Shown here in pieces: positions 54,066 through 62,268 of a stretch of DNA of 62,268 bases. Position 1 is the stretch's first letter, and each line of letters begins with the position of its first letter. Source of the stretch: JAYWDA01 sp043747555 (GTDB lineage: Bacteria; Bdellovibrionota; Bdellovibrionia; Bdellovibrionales; Bdellovibrionaceae); assembly GCA_043747555.1 (NCBI GenBank), contig JAYTOY010000063.1, positions 1 to 62,268 of the forward strand, written 5' to 3'. The notes under the pieces are model-generated. The model was not told where the DNA came from. It worked only from the letters and a program-made list of their open reading frames with translations, and did not search any database. The translations under genes and the position numbers were made by a program.

Positions 54066-56648
54066 CTAGTGAGCTTCATCCCAGTTCTTCCCAAAGCCTA
54101 TGTTAACCTTCAGCGGCACAGTCAAGCTTCCAACGGACTCCATGGTTTTCTTAATCAGTGGCATTTCTGATTCCAGATTATTTCTTTTTCCTTCGTAAAT
54201 TAATTCATCGTGAACCTGCAGAAGCATCGTCAGCGAAGTTGGGGTTTTTGCAAGATCAATCATGGCTTTTTTAACTAAATCACTGGCCGTACCTTGAATG
54301 GGAGCATTGATGGCCGCCCGTTCTCCAAATTTTTTCATGGCGTGATTCTTTGATTGCAGTTCTGGAATATATCTTCGGCGCCCATATAACGTTTCGACAT
54401 AGCCTTTTTCTGTGGCCTCAACAATTGTCGAATCAATATACTCACGAACATTTTTAAAACGTTCAAAATAGCGGGCAATAATTTCTTGAGCTTCGTTCCG
54501 AGGAATACTTAATGTTTCGGCCAATCCGAAAACTCCTTGGCCGTAGGCAATTCCAAAGTTTACGGCCTTAGCTTTACGTCGATGCTCGCTGGTCACATTT
54601 TTTAAAGGCACACTAAATATCTCGGAAGCCGTAGCCGTATGAATATCCAAATCGTCTTCAAAAGCCTTCTTAAGATTTGGATCTTCTGAGATATGAGCCA
54701 AAACCCGAAGTTCAATTTGCGAATAATCTGCTGACATTAATTCACATCCTTCATCCGCGATAAAAGCTTTTCGGACTTGCTGCCCCCGCAAAGTCCGAAT
54801 CGGAATATTTTGTAAATTAGGATTATTAGAAGACAATCGACCTGTTGTCGTTAACGCTTGATTGAAATTGGTGTGCACCCGTCCGTTTTCATCGGCAAGC
54901 AAAGGGATGGCATCGACATAAGTTGATTTTAATTTTGAGAGTTCGCGGTATTGTAGAATTAATTTAGCAATTGGATGATCTAATTTTTCTAGAACTTCAT
55001 TATCAGTTGAAAATCCTGTTTTAGTTTTACGTGCTGTTGGTAACTGCATTTTTCCAAAAAGCACAGTCGCCAATTGTTTTGGACTGGCGACATTAAATGT
55101 TTGACCTGATAAAGTTTGAATTTCCTTATCCAGGGCTGCCACTTCAGAAGTTAATTCTTTGCTTTGAATTTTTAAGAATTGTTGGTCGATCAGAATGCCT
55201 TTTTTCTCCATTTTATAAAGAGTAGGCACCAATGGAATTTCAAGTTCGTTTAGAACTTTTTCAGATTTTTGTTCAAAAATCTGAGTCTTCAAGTAGTTTT
55301 CGAGGCGCAGGTGGTTTTGATAGATTTCTTCGACGGCAATAAATTCAGGGTTATCAATCTGCAGGTGCTCGTGAATAATTTCTTTAAAATCCCCCACTGC
55401 GCCTGCTCGCAAGACATAAGCTGCAAGCTTTGAATCCCAAATGGCTCGAGGGTCCTGTGCGTTGATTTGATGCCAAAAAGTTTTTATATCAAAACCTTTC
55501 CAGCCAACTTTCATTTCATCGGTCAACTGTCCCAAAGCTGAAATCTGATCCTGAAAGTGCACTAACTGATTTTCTTTGGCTAAAAATAAACCCCGGCTGT
55601 CGATAAAGCCCCAAAGATCATCTTTTGGCTTTATCCACTTTGCGACTTCATTTAACGTCATGGTTCTAAGATTAATTTGCTTGGCTTCAAAGTCCGACGT
55701 AGCCCTTAAAATAATCGGACCAGAAGGTGGAGGTGTGCTTTCTGAAGGGGCTTCTGTTTTTTCAGCTAAGGTCATCGGTGCCGGGCTTGCTCCATTGTCC
55801 TCACCCAAAAGAGTTTTCTCTAAGGCTTTGAAATTCAGCTCGGTTAAGAATTTTTTAAGATCCTCACGCTGGTAGGATCCCACTTTATAATTATCAATAT
55901 TTTGATCGACCTCACAATCAATGCAAATCGTTGCTAATTTTTTGGAAAGAAAAGCATTTTCCTTTGATGTGATCAATTTCTCTTTCACAGATTTACTACT
56001 GACCTGATCAATATTTTTATAAATATTTTCTAAACTTGTGAACTGTTCAAGCAAACTGATGGCGCCTTTAGGACCAATGCCTTTAACACCTGGAATATTG
56101 TCTGAGCTATCTCCCACCAAAGCGAGGTAATCAATAAATTGATCCGGACGAATGCCCCACTTCTCTTTCACGCCGTCGACATCGTACTTTACATTTTTCA
56201 TTGTGTCGTAAAGAAAAACTCCCGGAGCTATTAATTGACCGAAATCTTTATCGCCACTGACAATGTAAACTTCCATTTTATTCTTACGCCCTAGGTGGGT
56301 CAGTGTCCCGATCAGATCATCGGCTTCATAGGTCGGTATTTCTAAAGATGGAATTCCTAAAAGACCTGCCACTTGTTTCAGGTAGGGCATTTGTTGGGCC
56401 AAATCTTCGGGCATCTCGGTGCGATGAGCTTTGTATTCGGTGTACATTTCATGACGAAATGAGGGTTCTTTCCTATCGTAACAAAAAACCATATATTCAG
56501 GTTTTTCTGTTTTCATTAGTTTAATCACCATAGAAAGAAATCCGTAAATGGCATTAACTGGTAAGCCAGAGGGTGATGACAGCGGTCGAATGGCGTAGAA
56601 GGCACGGAAAAACATTGAACTGACGTCAATAAGATAGATTTTTTTCAT
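54066..56648 (-). CDS. polA: DNA polymerase I, apparently without an active proofreading site
   Basis: 860 aa. It fills gaps in replication and repair. The 5'-3' exonuclease domain (about 1-290) is intact (DVSSMFFRAFYA, SGDKDFGQL). The polymerase domain has motif A DYSQIELRVLAHIS, motif B RRKAKAVNFGIAYG and motif C VHDELIYE. In the middle domain the DxE of a 3'-5' exonuclease is missing: the equivalent strand reads LWGFIDSRG and later motifs are also degenerate. A TAAATA box lies six bases before the ATG, with no Shine-Dalgarno. Confidence 0.95.
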   Translation of the reverse strand: MKKIYLIDVSSMFFRAFYAIRPLSSPSGLPVNAIYGFLSMVIKLMKTEKPEYMVFCYDRKEPSFRHEMYTEYKAHRTEMPEDLAQQMPYLKQVAGLLGIPSLEIPTYEADDLIGTLTHLGRKNKMEVYIVSGDKDFGQLIAPGVFLYDTMKNVKYDVDGVKEKWGIRPDQFIDYLALVGDSSDNIPGVKGIGPKGAISLLEQFTSLENIYKNIDQVSSKSVKEKLITSKENAFLSKKLATICIDCEVDQNIDNYKVGSYQREDLKKFLTELNFKALEKTLLGEDNGASPAPMTLAEKTEAPSESTPPPSGPIILRATSDFEAKQINLRTMTLNEVAKWIKPKDDLWGFIDSRGLFLAKENQLVHFQDQISALGQLTDEMKVGWKGFDIKTFWHQINAQDPRAIWDSKLAAYVLRAGAVGDFKEIIHEHLQIDNPEFIAVEEIYQNHLRLENYLKTQIFEQKSEKVLNELEIPLVPTLYKMEKKGILIDQQFLKIQSKELTSEVAALDKEIQTLSGQTFNVASPKQLATVLFGKMQLPTARKTKTGFSTDNEVLEKLDHPIAKLILQYRELSKLKSTYVDAIPLLADENGRVHTNFNQALTTTGRLSSNNPNLQNIPIRTLRGQQVRKAFIADEGCELMSADYSQIELRVLAHISEDPNLKKAFEDDLDIHTATASEIFSVPLKNVTSEHRRKAKAVNFGIAYGQGVFGLAETLSIPRNEAQEIIARYFERFKNVREYIDSTIVEATEKGYVETLYGRRRYIPELQSKNHAMKKFGERAAINAPIQGTASDLVKKAMIDLAKTPTSLTMLLQVHDELIYEGKRNNLESEMPLIKKTMESVGSLTVPLKVNIGFGKNWDEAH

Positions 56649-56654
56649 CCGTTT

Positions 56655-56683
56655 TATTTACCGGCAGAGCGAATTTTTGTCGA
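56655..56683 (-). promoter_or_regulatory. Candidate (leaderless) promoter of polA
   Basis: TCGACA (56678-56683) and TAAATA (56655-56660) are 17 bases apart and the -10 ends six bases before the polA ATG, so transcription would begin at or next to the start codon. Confidence 0.4.
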
Positions 56684-56696
56684 TCAGTTAATCCAA

Positions 56697-56978
56697 TTAA
56701 AATTTGTCAAATTCAGGCAAGCCTGACGAATTGATTTGTCCTAAATCTTTTCGATGGCAGAAAATTTCCGCGCGTGGCGCCGCTTGCGTGTCCAAAGCGC
56801 AAGCCTCTGCTTGAGAAAAAAGAAGCTGTAAGGACCCTGCTGTATTGGCATCTGGAACCGCCAGACCTGTCTCCCATTGACTGATTTCAGAAACTTTACA
56901 GCCAAGGCGACGGGATAAATCTGATTGAGTCCAACCCAGGCGAAGACGAAGAGATTTAACATTTAAACTGACAGCCAT
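56697..56978 (-). CDS. Small Xre-family HTH regulator, 93 aa
   Basis: A five-helix Cro/C1-type HTH covers about residues 5-55 (LRLRLGWTQSDLSRRLG, then SEISQWETG), followed by about 40 residues of low similarity to anything, including a Cys-His pair. The ATG has AAGGA six bases before it. An AGTATAAATACT palindrome and a repeat of GTATAAA lie in the leader, a possible self-regulation site. It lies between ftsB and polA; its targets are unknown. Confidence 0.82.
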   Translation of the reverse strand: MAVSLNVKSLRLRLGWTQSDLSRRLGCKVSEISQWETGLAVPDANTAGSLQLLFSQAEACALDTQAAPRAEIFCHRKDLGQINSSGLPEFDKF

Positions 56979-56996
56979 AACATCCTTTATACCTAG

Positions 56997-57008
56997 AGTA
57001 TTTATACT
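56997..57008. promoter_or_regulatory. 12-bp palindrome upstream of the Xre gene
   Basis: AGTATTTATACT is a perfect palindrome overlapping a possible -10 (TATAAA) 18 bases before the Xre start codon. An operator for autoregulation is the simplest reading, but untested. A six-bp hairpin at 57012-57029 lies next to it. Confidence 0.4.
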
Positions 57009-57037
57009 ATTTCCCTTCGGAAAAAGGGACTGGTTAC

Positions 57038-57343
57038 TTATTGCGTTGGAAAAACAAACACTAAATCTTTTTCGCTGACTAGATCCAATCGATCGCGGGC
57101 CTGCCGCTCGATATACGCCGGATCTCTAGCTTGATCGAGTTGGGTTCTTAGTTGTGAAATATTCTGCTGAGCTAGCAAGGTTTCATGGGTTCGTCGATCA
57201 TGATCGCGGTGCAAGGCCCACAACCTCCAAAGAACACCATTCAAAATGGCGGTAGAAATTACAAACAAAACACAAACCATAGCTACCAAACGGGGCTGAT
57301 TTAAAATATCGCGAATCGACTGTCCAAACTGCTGAATTTTCAT
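57038..57343 (-). CDS. ftsB: Cell-division protein FtsB / DivIC family
   Basis: 101 aa. A short cytoplasmic start, one membrane helix (about 18-37), a leucine/Gln-rich coiled coil (about 45-75) and the short conserved tail with YIERQARDRLDLV fit FtsB/DivIC. It bridges FtsL and FtsQ at the divisome. The eno-ftsB neighbourhood is common in proteobacteria; here one gene intervenes. There is no Shine-Dalgarno, and TAAAAT ends seven bases before the ATG. Confidence 0.88.
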   Translation of the reverse strand: MKIQQFGQSIRDILNQPRLVAMVCVLFVISTAILNGVLWRLWALHRDHDRRTHETLLAQQNISQLRTQLDQARDPAYIERQARDRLDLVSEKDLVFVFPTQ

Positions 57344-57398
57344 ATGTTTTATTTTAGCGCGATTGTAGGCCGCTCACACTTGGACCATGGTCTATTTT

Positions 57399-58142
57399 TT
57401 AAACCTGTGGCGCCGGCAATGACCGCTCATCAATCATTTTAATCAAACCGTCTAGACCTTGGTGTTGGAATATATTTGCGACCCGGAACATGCCCGCGAC
57501 AGAGATCGATTGTTGCCAAAAATCTCCGGTGATTCCAAATTCTAGAATCTCTTCTTTGTCCTCACAGAAATAATCAGGGCGAAGCATGTTTAATTTGGTG
57601 CGAAGAATTTCAAGTTCAGCTGCTTTCCATTTTTCAACATGCTCTAGGATCAAGCTTTCTCTTGGCACCGGAGCTGCTAGGAAGGCTCCTAAGCCGTAAG
57701 CTAAAATCATTAATTCAAGCTCTGCCAAAGCATTGTCTGCATCGCCTTTTCGAAGGAGCGGTAAGAATAAAGCGACCACAGCTTCCTGAAGCAGAGCTTT
57801 TGCTGCCAAACGAGAGAGGCTATCCACGCGCCACCCGCCTAGATTAAAGAAAATAGCGGTTTTACCATTTAGTTTTGAAGTCCATACATTTTTTTTCTGA
57901 GCCCGTCCGCTGGTGGCAATAACAGGGATTTCAAAAATCATTTCGGGATAAAAATAATTTAACAAATTCATCAACAAAAAATCAGGTGCTTTTTCAAATT
58001 CTAAAACAACCCGCCGCAAAGTTTCTAATTCATAACCATAGACTGATCCGCTAGGCCCAACGGCATCAAAAATCAGCGGCAAGCTTTCCTTCGGTAAGGA
58101 ATCGAGCGATAAGGTTTGAAGTGGAAAACTAAGTTGGACCAT
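57399..58142 (-). CDS. Conserved hypothetical protein between eno and ftsB, 247 aa
   Basis: Not recognised. It is soluble, Leu-rich and mainly helical, without signal peptide or clear motif. A stretch around FDAVGPSGSVYGYELETLRR might bind a ligand, but that is a guess. The last third has FGITGDFWQQSISVAGMF, a possible oligomerisation segment. A strong promoter candidate sits directly before its start codon and there is no ribosome site, so a leaderless mRNA is likely. Confidence 0.68.
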   Translation of the reverse strand: MVQLSFPLQTLSLDSLPKESLPLIFDAVGPSGSVYGYELETLRRVVLEFEKAPDFLLMNLLNYFYPEMIFEIPVIATSGRAQKKNVWTSKLNGKTAIFFNLGGWRVDSLSRLAAKALLQEAVVALFLPLLRKGDADNALAELELMILAYGLGAFLAAPVPRESLILEHVEKWKAAELEILRTKLNMLRPDYFCEDKEEILEFGITGDFWQQSISVAGMFRVANIFQHQGLDGLIKMIDERSLPAPQV

Positions 58143-58148
58143 TCAGCC

Positions 58149-58178
58149 ATTTTAGAGGCTCTTTGAAAACACAGTCAA
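58149..58178 (-). promoter_or_regulatory. Strong candidate promoter producing a leaderless mRNA
   Basis: TTGACT (58173-58178), an 18-base spacer and TAAAAT (58149-58154) end six bases before the ATG at 58142. Predicted transcription would start at the start codon itself. Confidence 0.55.
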
Positions 58179-58234
58179 AAAATCGTATTTTTCCTTGAAA
58201 AAGTAGACAAAGGACAGAGGGTCGAGCTGACCCG

Positions 58235-59503
58235 CTATTCGAAAGCCGCCTTATCCCAGTATTTTGCGCTGGTGCCGAGCTCCTCTTCGATCCGAAGAAG
58301 TTGATTGTACTTAGCTGTCCGCTCGCTCCGACAAAGACTGCCGGTTTTAATTTGATGACAATTTAAAGCCACGGCTAAATCGGCGATGGTTGTATCTTCT
58401 GTCTCACCACTACGGTGTGACATCACAGTTTTAAATTTATTTCTTTGCGCTAAGGAAACCGCTTCTGCCGTTTCAGTTAAAGTTCCAATTTGATTTACTT
58501 TTACCAGCAAAGCATTGGCTGCTTGTTTTTCAATCCCTGTTCTTAAACGCTTAGGGTTTGTAACAAACAAATCATCGCCGACCAATTGAATATTAGATCC
58601 AATTTCTTTTGTGCTTTTCTGCCAAGAATCCCAGTCGTCTTCTGAAAATCCATCTTCGATACTAATCAGTGGATATTTTTCCGTCCAACCTTTGTAAATT
58701 CCTTGAAGCTCGGACGGAGAAATTTTCTTTTTCTCCCAGCGGTAAGAACCATTATCATAAAGCTCTGTCGCAGCCACATCCAAAGCCAAGAAAACATTTT
58801 GTCCAGGCTCATAGCCCGCTGTCGAAATCGCTTCCATTAAAAGATCCAACGCATCTTGGTTACAAGTCAGAATGGGTGCAAAGCCACCTTCGTCACCAAC
58901 ACCTGTTGATAAACCTTTTTTATTGAGGATTTTTTTAAGTGTGTGAAAAATTTCAGCGCCGGCCCGTAAGGATTCGCGGAAAGATCCATTCACCGTAGGC
59001 ACAACCATAAATTCTTGCACATCAAGTCCGTTATTAGCGTGTGCTCCACCATTCACCAAATTCATCAATGGGACTGGCAAATGATAAGCTTGGGATCCAC
59101 CGATATATCGATACAAGGGCAACCCAGCTTCTTGCGCCGCTGCTTTAGCAACTGCCAAAGAAACCCCAAGGATTGCATTGGCACCTAATTTAGATTTATT
59201 TTCTGAGCCATCGATTTGACGAAGAAGTGTGTCGATAAAGACTTGCTCAGAGACATCTTGTCCCAAAAGTTCCGGACTGATTTTATCTTGCACATTTTTA
59301 ATGGCGCTCAAAACGCCTTTACCTTGATATCTTTTTTTATCTTCATCGCGAAGTTCATAAGCTTCATGGGCGCCCGTTGAAGCACCTGATGGGACAGCCG
59401 CTCGACCTAAAGCGCCATCGGCTGTTGCGACTTCAACCTCGATGGTAGGATTTCCGCGACTATCAAGAATTTCACGAGCGTGGACATGAATAATTTCAGA
59501 CAT
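58235..59503 (-). CDS. eno: Enolase
   Basis: 422 aa from the ATG at 59503 (GAGG nine bases upstream; a TTG three codons earlier is less likely). It converts 2-phosphoglycerate to phosphoenolpyruvate. The N-terminal HAREILDSRGNPT and the C-terminal LVKVNQIGTLTE and MSHRSGETEDT signatures are intact. Its ATG lies eight bases inside the end of the upstream gene. A five-pair hairpin (58219-58233) follows the stop but lacks a good U-run. Confidence 0.98.
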   Translation of the reverse strand: MSEIIHVHAREILDSRGNPTIEVEVATADGALGRAAVPSGASTGAHEAYELRDEDKKRYQGKGVLSAIKNVQDKISPELLGQDVSEQVFIDTLLRQIDGSENKSKLGANAILGVSLAVAKAAAQEAGLPLYRYIGGSQAYHLPVPLMNLVNGGAHANNGLDVQEFMVVPTVNGSFRESLRAGAEIFHTLKKILNKKGLSTGVGDEGGFAPILTCNQDALDLLMEAISTAGYEPGQNVFLALDVAATELYDNGSYRWEKKKISPSELQGIYKGWTEKYPLISIEDGFSEDDWDSWQKSTKEIGSNIQLVGDDLFVTNPKRLRTGIEKQAANALLVKVNQIGTLTETAEAVSLAQRNKFKTVMSHRSGETEDTTIADLAVALNCHQIKTGSLCRSERTAKYNQLLRIEEELGTSAKYWDKAAFE

Positions 59504-60509
59504 GAGTTTCAACCTCTTTAGTTATTTTAGAATTATTTTGCCCCTGCCATTTTCTTAAGTGCTCGACACTTTCTGAAATGGTTCGCGGATATTGATTTTT
59601 AACGAAGTCCCAATCCACCCGTCGCATAATTTCCTTAACGGCAGGACTGACTTTACTCTGCGACGCCAGGACCGTCACCAGTTGCTGGGCACGAACCATA
59701 TAGTCGTGCAACCGCGCTAGATTTTGAGCAATTACGTAGCCAGGCTCTGCTTCGGCAAAAGCCATTTGCGACAGCGAGATTTCTTGCGGGATCAGTTCGG
59801 GTCCCCGCGCACTAAATGGCGATTGAATCTGGCGCTGCGCGTGTTGAAGCTCTTCATTTTTTCGCTGCAAATCGCGATTTTTTTCTTCCAACTCGCGCTG
59901 ATGTTTTTGCAATTCATCAATAACGTTTTGCAAAAGTTCGGGACTGATTTGATGGCCCGGATCAACTGTGAACATCGACGCCTGCAGAGCACTCCAACTT
60001 AAGGTCAGGGTGATATGATTCCATTCACATTGCGCTTTTTCTTGACCCACATACAAAGGCAAAGATTCAAAGGCCGCCTTCAAATAGCAAGAGACATGTG
60101 GATATTGTTCGGCCGGCAAGGGCAAATCAAAGGAAATTTTATTTTCCGAACGAACAACATTTTCAACCGGAGGCTCAGGAGAAATAAAGTAAGAAAGAAA
60201 TCGTTCGGGCTGCTGGAAAACATCTTGCGGCCTAGGCATCATTTTTAGAACGCTGTCTAAGACACCCCAAGCTCGATTTTGTGGACCCGCATGCCCGGCC
60301 GCCACCAATGCATTTTGTTCTGTTTTAATTAATGGTAATCGTAAGACGGACTCTAAAAAACTTTCCATATCAGGCGCACTCAACCAATAGGAAGAATCAT
60401 TTAGAAGTTCTAACGGCCATGCCAATTGATCGTAGAGAAGAGATAAATCTTCACCTTGATCTTCAAGGTAGGTCAAAACAGCGTTGGAAATCTTACAGCT
60501 AAAATGCAC
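59496..60509 (-). CDS. Hypothetical protein with central coiled coil, 337 aa
   Basis: The start is a GTG. Residues 1-180 form an alpha/beta domain with SNAVLTYLEDQGEDLSLLYDQ and LPLYVG motifs that recall ligand-sensing N-terminal domains of regulators, but no family is certain. Residues about 195-230 form a heptad-rich coiled coil (ELQKHQRELEEKNRDLQRKN), and the last 100 residues are helical. It looks like a sensor or scaffold without an output domain. Its end overlaps the enolase start, an unusual partner for it. Confidence 0.68.
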   Translation of the reverse strand: MHFSCKISNAVLTYLEDQGEDLSLLYDQLAWPLELLNDSSYWLSAPDMESFLESVLRLPLIKTEQNALVAAGHAGPQNRAWGVLDSVLKMMPRPQDVFQQPERFLSYFISPEPPVENVVRSENKISFDLPLPAEQYPHVSCYLKAAFESLPLYVGQEKAQCEWNHITLTLSWSALQASMFTVDPGHQISPELLQNVIDELQKHQRELEEKNRDLQRKNEELQHAQRQIQSPFSARGPELIPQEISLSQMAFAEAEPGYVIAQNLARLHDYMVRAQQLVTVLASQSKVSPAVKEIMRRVDWDFVKNQYPRTISESVEHLRKWQGQNNSKITKEVETHV

Positions 60510-60580
60510 GGGTTTTTCTAACTTAATTAGAGGGCTATTGCTAGATAAGATTGGGCAGATTCAAAGGGCCAAAAGCTCCA

Positions 60581-60621
60581 TTATGCTGAATATTTAAGCA
60601 TAAATGCCTAAAAATGCCTAA
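60581..60621. repeat. Tandem 10-bp direct repeat and adjacent 7-bp hairpin
   Basis: AAATGCCTAA occurs twice in tandem (60602-60611, 60612-60621), one helical turn apart. Next to it TTATGCT (60581-60587) and AGCATAA (60597-60603) form a perfect seven-pair stem with a nine-base loop. They lie between msrA and the 60509 gene and include the msrA stop codon. Possible operator or terminator; not proven. Confidence 0.5.
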
Positions 60622-61106
60622 TCTCTTAGAAAATGGCAATTATAGCCGTTGGGATTTTTCTGTAAGTAATCCTGATGATACTTTTCTGCTGAATAAAATG
60701 GCAGCTTCCCGGCGATTTGCGTCACCACCGGTCGCGGCCATAGCCCTGACTTTTGGACGATTTCCTTCTTTTTTTCTGCCGTTTGTTTTTGCTCCTCAGT
60801 TTGACAGAAAATGGAGGAACGGTACTGAGTTCCAGTGTCGTTGCCTTGACGATTTAGTGTTGTTGGATCGTGCAAACGGAAAAAATAATCAAGCAGCTGT
60901 TCAAAAGAAAGTTGGCTGTTTTCAAAATCAATTTTGACGGCTTCAGCGTGATTGGTTGTGCCTTTTTTAATATCTTCATAAGAAGGGCTGACCATTTCGC
61001 CGCCGCAATACCCAACTTCGGTTTCAACAACGCCAGGAATTTGGCGAAGAATTTCTTCGACGCCCCAGAAACATCCACCTGCTAAAACTGCGATTTCCTT
61101 TGCCAT
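60618..61106 (-). CDS. msrA: Peptide methionine-S-sulfoxide reductase MsrA
   Basis: 162 aa. It repairs oxidised methionine. The active-site GGCFWGVEE with catalytic Cys12 lies at the N-terminus, followed by VGYCGG and the substrate-binding LDYFFRLHDPTTLNRQGND block. The usual C-terminal resolving cysteine arrangement is reduced to a single Cys in NCHFL at the end. No signal peptide, so it is cytoplasmic. No msrB is fused or adjacent. Confidence 0.95.
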   Translation of the reverse strand: MAKEIAVLAGGCFWGVEEILRQIPGVVETEVGYCGGEMVSPSYEDIKKGTTNHAEAVKIDFENSQLSFEQLLDYFFRLHDPTTLNRQGNDTGTQYRSSIFCQTEEQKQTAEKKKEIVQKSGLWPRPVVTQIAGKLPFYSAEKYHQDYLQKNPNGYNCHFLRD

Positions 61107-61125
61107 TGGAAATAACTAACCTGAA

Positions 61126-61566
61126 CTAGCGAACTAAGTCCATTCGGAAATTTGTGTTTCGATTGAAAATAACTAAGTGGTCAGGTGTGACACTGTAAGC
61201 ATCAGATTCAAAGTAATACTCTATAGGTCCCGCGACTAAATCAGCTACGCAAGCTTGACGGCCCGACTGAGTCACCGAATGTTGGCTTTGCTGAATTGTA
61301 AAATAACTGAAGCCATAATTGATCGGCGACGAAGCTTGAACGATCAGCTCTGGTCCGCGAGTAAAGCTGCAAGTTGTTTCAAATGTGATCGCATCTTCAC
61401 TGAAATAAATTTTCCCCGTTGAATACACAGTTGGATCATCAGCCAAGGGCCTTTGCAACTGCCACCAACCATAAATATTTTCTGTTTCATCCACCGAATG
61501 GGCCGAAGCACCGACCGCGAAAAGGACGACCACTGCCAAAACTAAAAGATTCAAACTTTTTTTCAT
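61126..61566 (-). CDS. Small secreted protein, 146 aa
   Basis: The start at 61566 was chosen for the GGAGGGG three bases upstream and the classical Sec signal peptide (MKKSLNLLVLAVVVLFAVGASAHS). The mature part is about 123 residues, beta-rich, with two cysteines that could pair and a lipocalin-like WWQLQRP start. No family is recognised. A TTGACA hexamer lies about 45 bases upstream but has only a poor -10 partner. Confidence 0.75.
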   Translation of the reverse strand: MKKSLNLLVLAVVVLFAVGASAHSVDETENIYGWWQLQRPLADDPTVYSTGKIYFSEDAITFETTCSFTRGPELIVQASSPINYGFSYFTIQQSQHSVTQSGRQACVADLVAGPIEYYFESDAYSVTPDHLVIFNRNTNFRMDLVR

Positions 61567-61638
61567 ATTCCCCTCCATATAACTTTGTATTCCCACAAAG
61601 GAGCCGGGGCCTGTCAAATAAAAAGGGTTATGTTTTAA

Positions 61639-62268
61639 TTATGCGGCTGGCTTTACAAATTTTGAAATCGGAAAAGGCAGGTTATTGTCAGTGATTTCGT
61701 CAATGAATGTAGGGACTTCGCCGCTCGCTTCAAGCTTGCCGTCTAATGTGCCATCGGCTTTTCGAACTAGGCGCGACATTTTGAAAATGGGCGTTACTGT
61801 ATAACTCCCATCAGAATTAAAGCCGCTGACCTCACTCAGCGCTGTGACTCGGCGCGAGCCATCGGATAATCTTGAGACCTGCACAATCAGCTCAACAGCT
61901 GAAGAGACTTGGCTGCGCAAAGCTTTTTCACTGATCTTTGCGTCTCCGCCTTGGGCTAAAGCTTCTAAGCGAACAATGGCATCTTCGGGAGTGTTTGCAT
62001 GAACTGTTCCCATGCAACCTTTATGACCAGTATTCATGGCATTGATTAATTCCATGGCTTCAGAAGATCGAACTTCACCAACAATGATTCGATCCGGACG
62101 CAATCGTAAACTGGATTTTAATAAATCCCGAATCGTGACTTCGCCTTTTCCGGTGGCGTCTGGCATTTGCGTTTCAAACATGACGACGTGATCGTAATTG
62201 ACCTGCAATTCGCTAGAATCTTCAATGACAATGATGCGTTGGCCTTTTGGAATGCGAGTGCATAAAAG
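61639..62268 (-). CDS. CpaF/TadA-type secretion ATPase, partial (5' end beyond the window)
   Basis: The frame runs to the right edge, so only the C-terminal 209 residues are seen. Present are the VIEDSSEL segment, the Asp box GEVRSSEAMELINAMNTGH, the His box GTVHANTPEDAIVRLEAL and the family-type end with EVSGF. These belong to GspE/PilT-superfamily ATPases of the CpaF (Tad pilus) branch, which drive pilus assembly or secretion from the cytoplasmic face. The Walker A loop lies outside the window. Confidence 0.92.
   Translation of the reverse strand, partial: LLCTRIPKGQRIIVIEDSSELQVNYDHVVMFETQMPDATGKGEVTIRDLLKSSLRLRPDRIIVGEVRSSEAMELINAMNTGHKGCMGTVHANTPEDAIVRLEALAQGGDAKISEKALRSQVSSAVELIVQVSRLSDGSRRVTALSEVSGFNSDGSYTVTPIFKMSRLVRKADGTLDGKLEASGEVPTFIDEITDNNLPFPISKFVKPAA

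Noticed and set aside
57383..57392. 10-bp palindrome GACCATGGTC downstream of the 57399 gene
   Set aside because: Short palindromes of this kind are frequent and no promoter or repeat context supports it.

Overview
The window looks like chromosomal core DNA of a predatory or predator-related bacterium of the Bdellovibrionota (Bdellovibrio-like). This is inferred from gene content: a PilMNOPQ type IV pilus cluster, an Agl-Glt-type gliding-motility cluster (ExbB/ExbD motor, FHA/TonB-tail coupling protein, several TPR proteins and outer-membrane barrels), an FHA-sigma54 activator, KDO-type LPS genes, many Lys/Ser-rich outer-membrane proteins and moderately AT-rich DNA. No rRNA, insertion sequence, prophage, CRISPR array or obvious transferred island is visible. 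Coding density is very high and no gene-free stretch exceeds about 200 bp.

Layout. 1-1270: a tRNA-Ala, an unknown protein and a small cupin. 1274-22517: one uninterrupted minus-strand run that reads metK, lepA, three tandem signal peptidases, pyrB, carA, an unknown gene, carB, a PhnD-like binding protein, an ABC-2 exporter, pilD, pilM-N-O-P-Q, a lipoprotein and rarA; most joints are ATGA overlaps or gaps of a few bases. 22608-25384: a strong terminator, hpf, resB and an outer-membrane protein. 25548-28290: a plus-strand pair (haem-motif barrel protein and outer-membrane protein) facing a cytochrome lipoprotein and a YceI protein. 28361-43391: a second long minus-strand run that starts with two barrels and TPR proteins, continues through the gliding coupling protein and the ExbB-ExbD-ExbD motor, and ends in LPS transport (LptC/A, LptB), rpoN and a nucleosidase. 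43559-45633: an ABC exporter coupled to a glutaredoxin-fold protein that has no active-site cysteine. 45681-50996: ompA-like, then kdsB-pyrG-kdsD and engB on the minus strand. 51148-54052: an FHA-sigma54 activator, a FliL-family protein and a lipoprotein. 54066-61566: polA, a Xre regulator, ftsB, two unknown genes around enolase, msrA and a small secreted protein. The right edge cuts a CpaF/TadA-type secretion ATPase.

How the genes fit together. The window is dominated by envelope and surface-motility machinery: type IV pilus assembly, a proton-driven gliding motor, LPS export and KDO synthesis (PyrG makes the CTP used by KdsB), signal peptidases, and RpoN with an enhancer-binding protein that could control some of it. 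Pyrimidine genes (pyrB, carA, carB, pyrG) are interleaved with them. The most useful leads are the motor-LPS-RpoN supercluster, the cysteine-less glutaredoxin, the degenerate FHA domains, a DNA polymerase I without visible proofreading residues, a start codon buried in a perfect 12-bp hairpin, and several genes without a Shine-Dalgarno sequence whose -10-like boxes lie 5-8 nt before the start codon (candidate leaderless mRNAs). All names come from motif recognition by eye; no database search was run.
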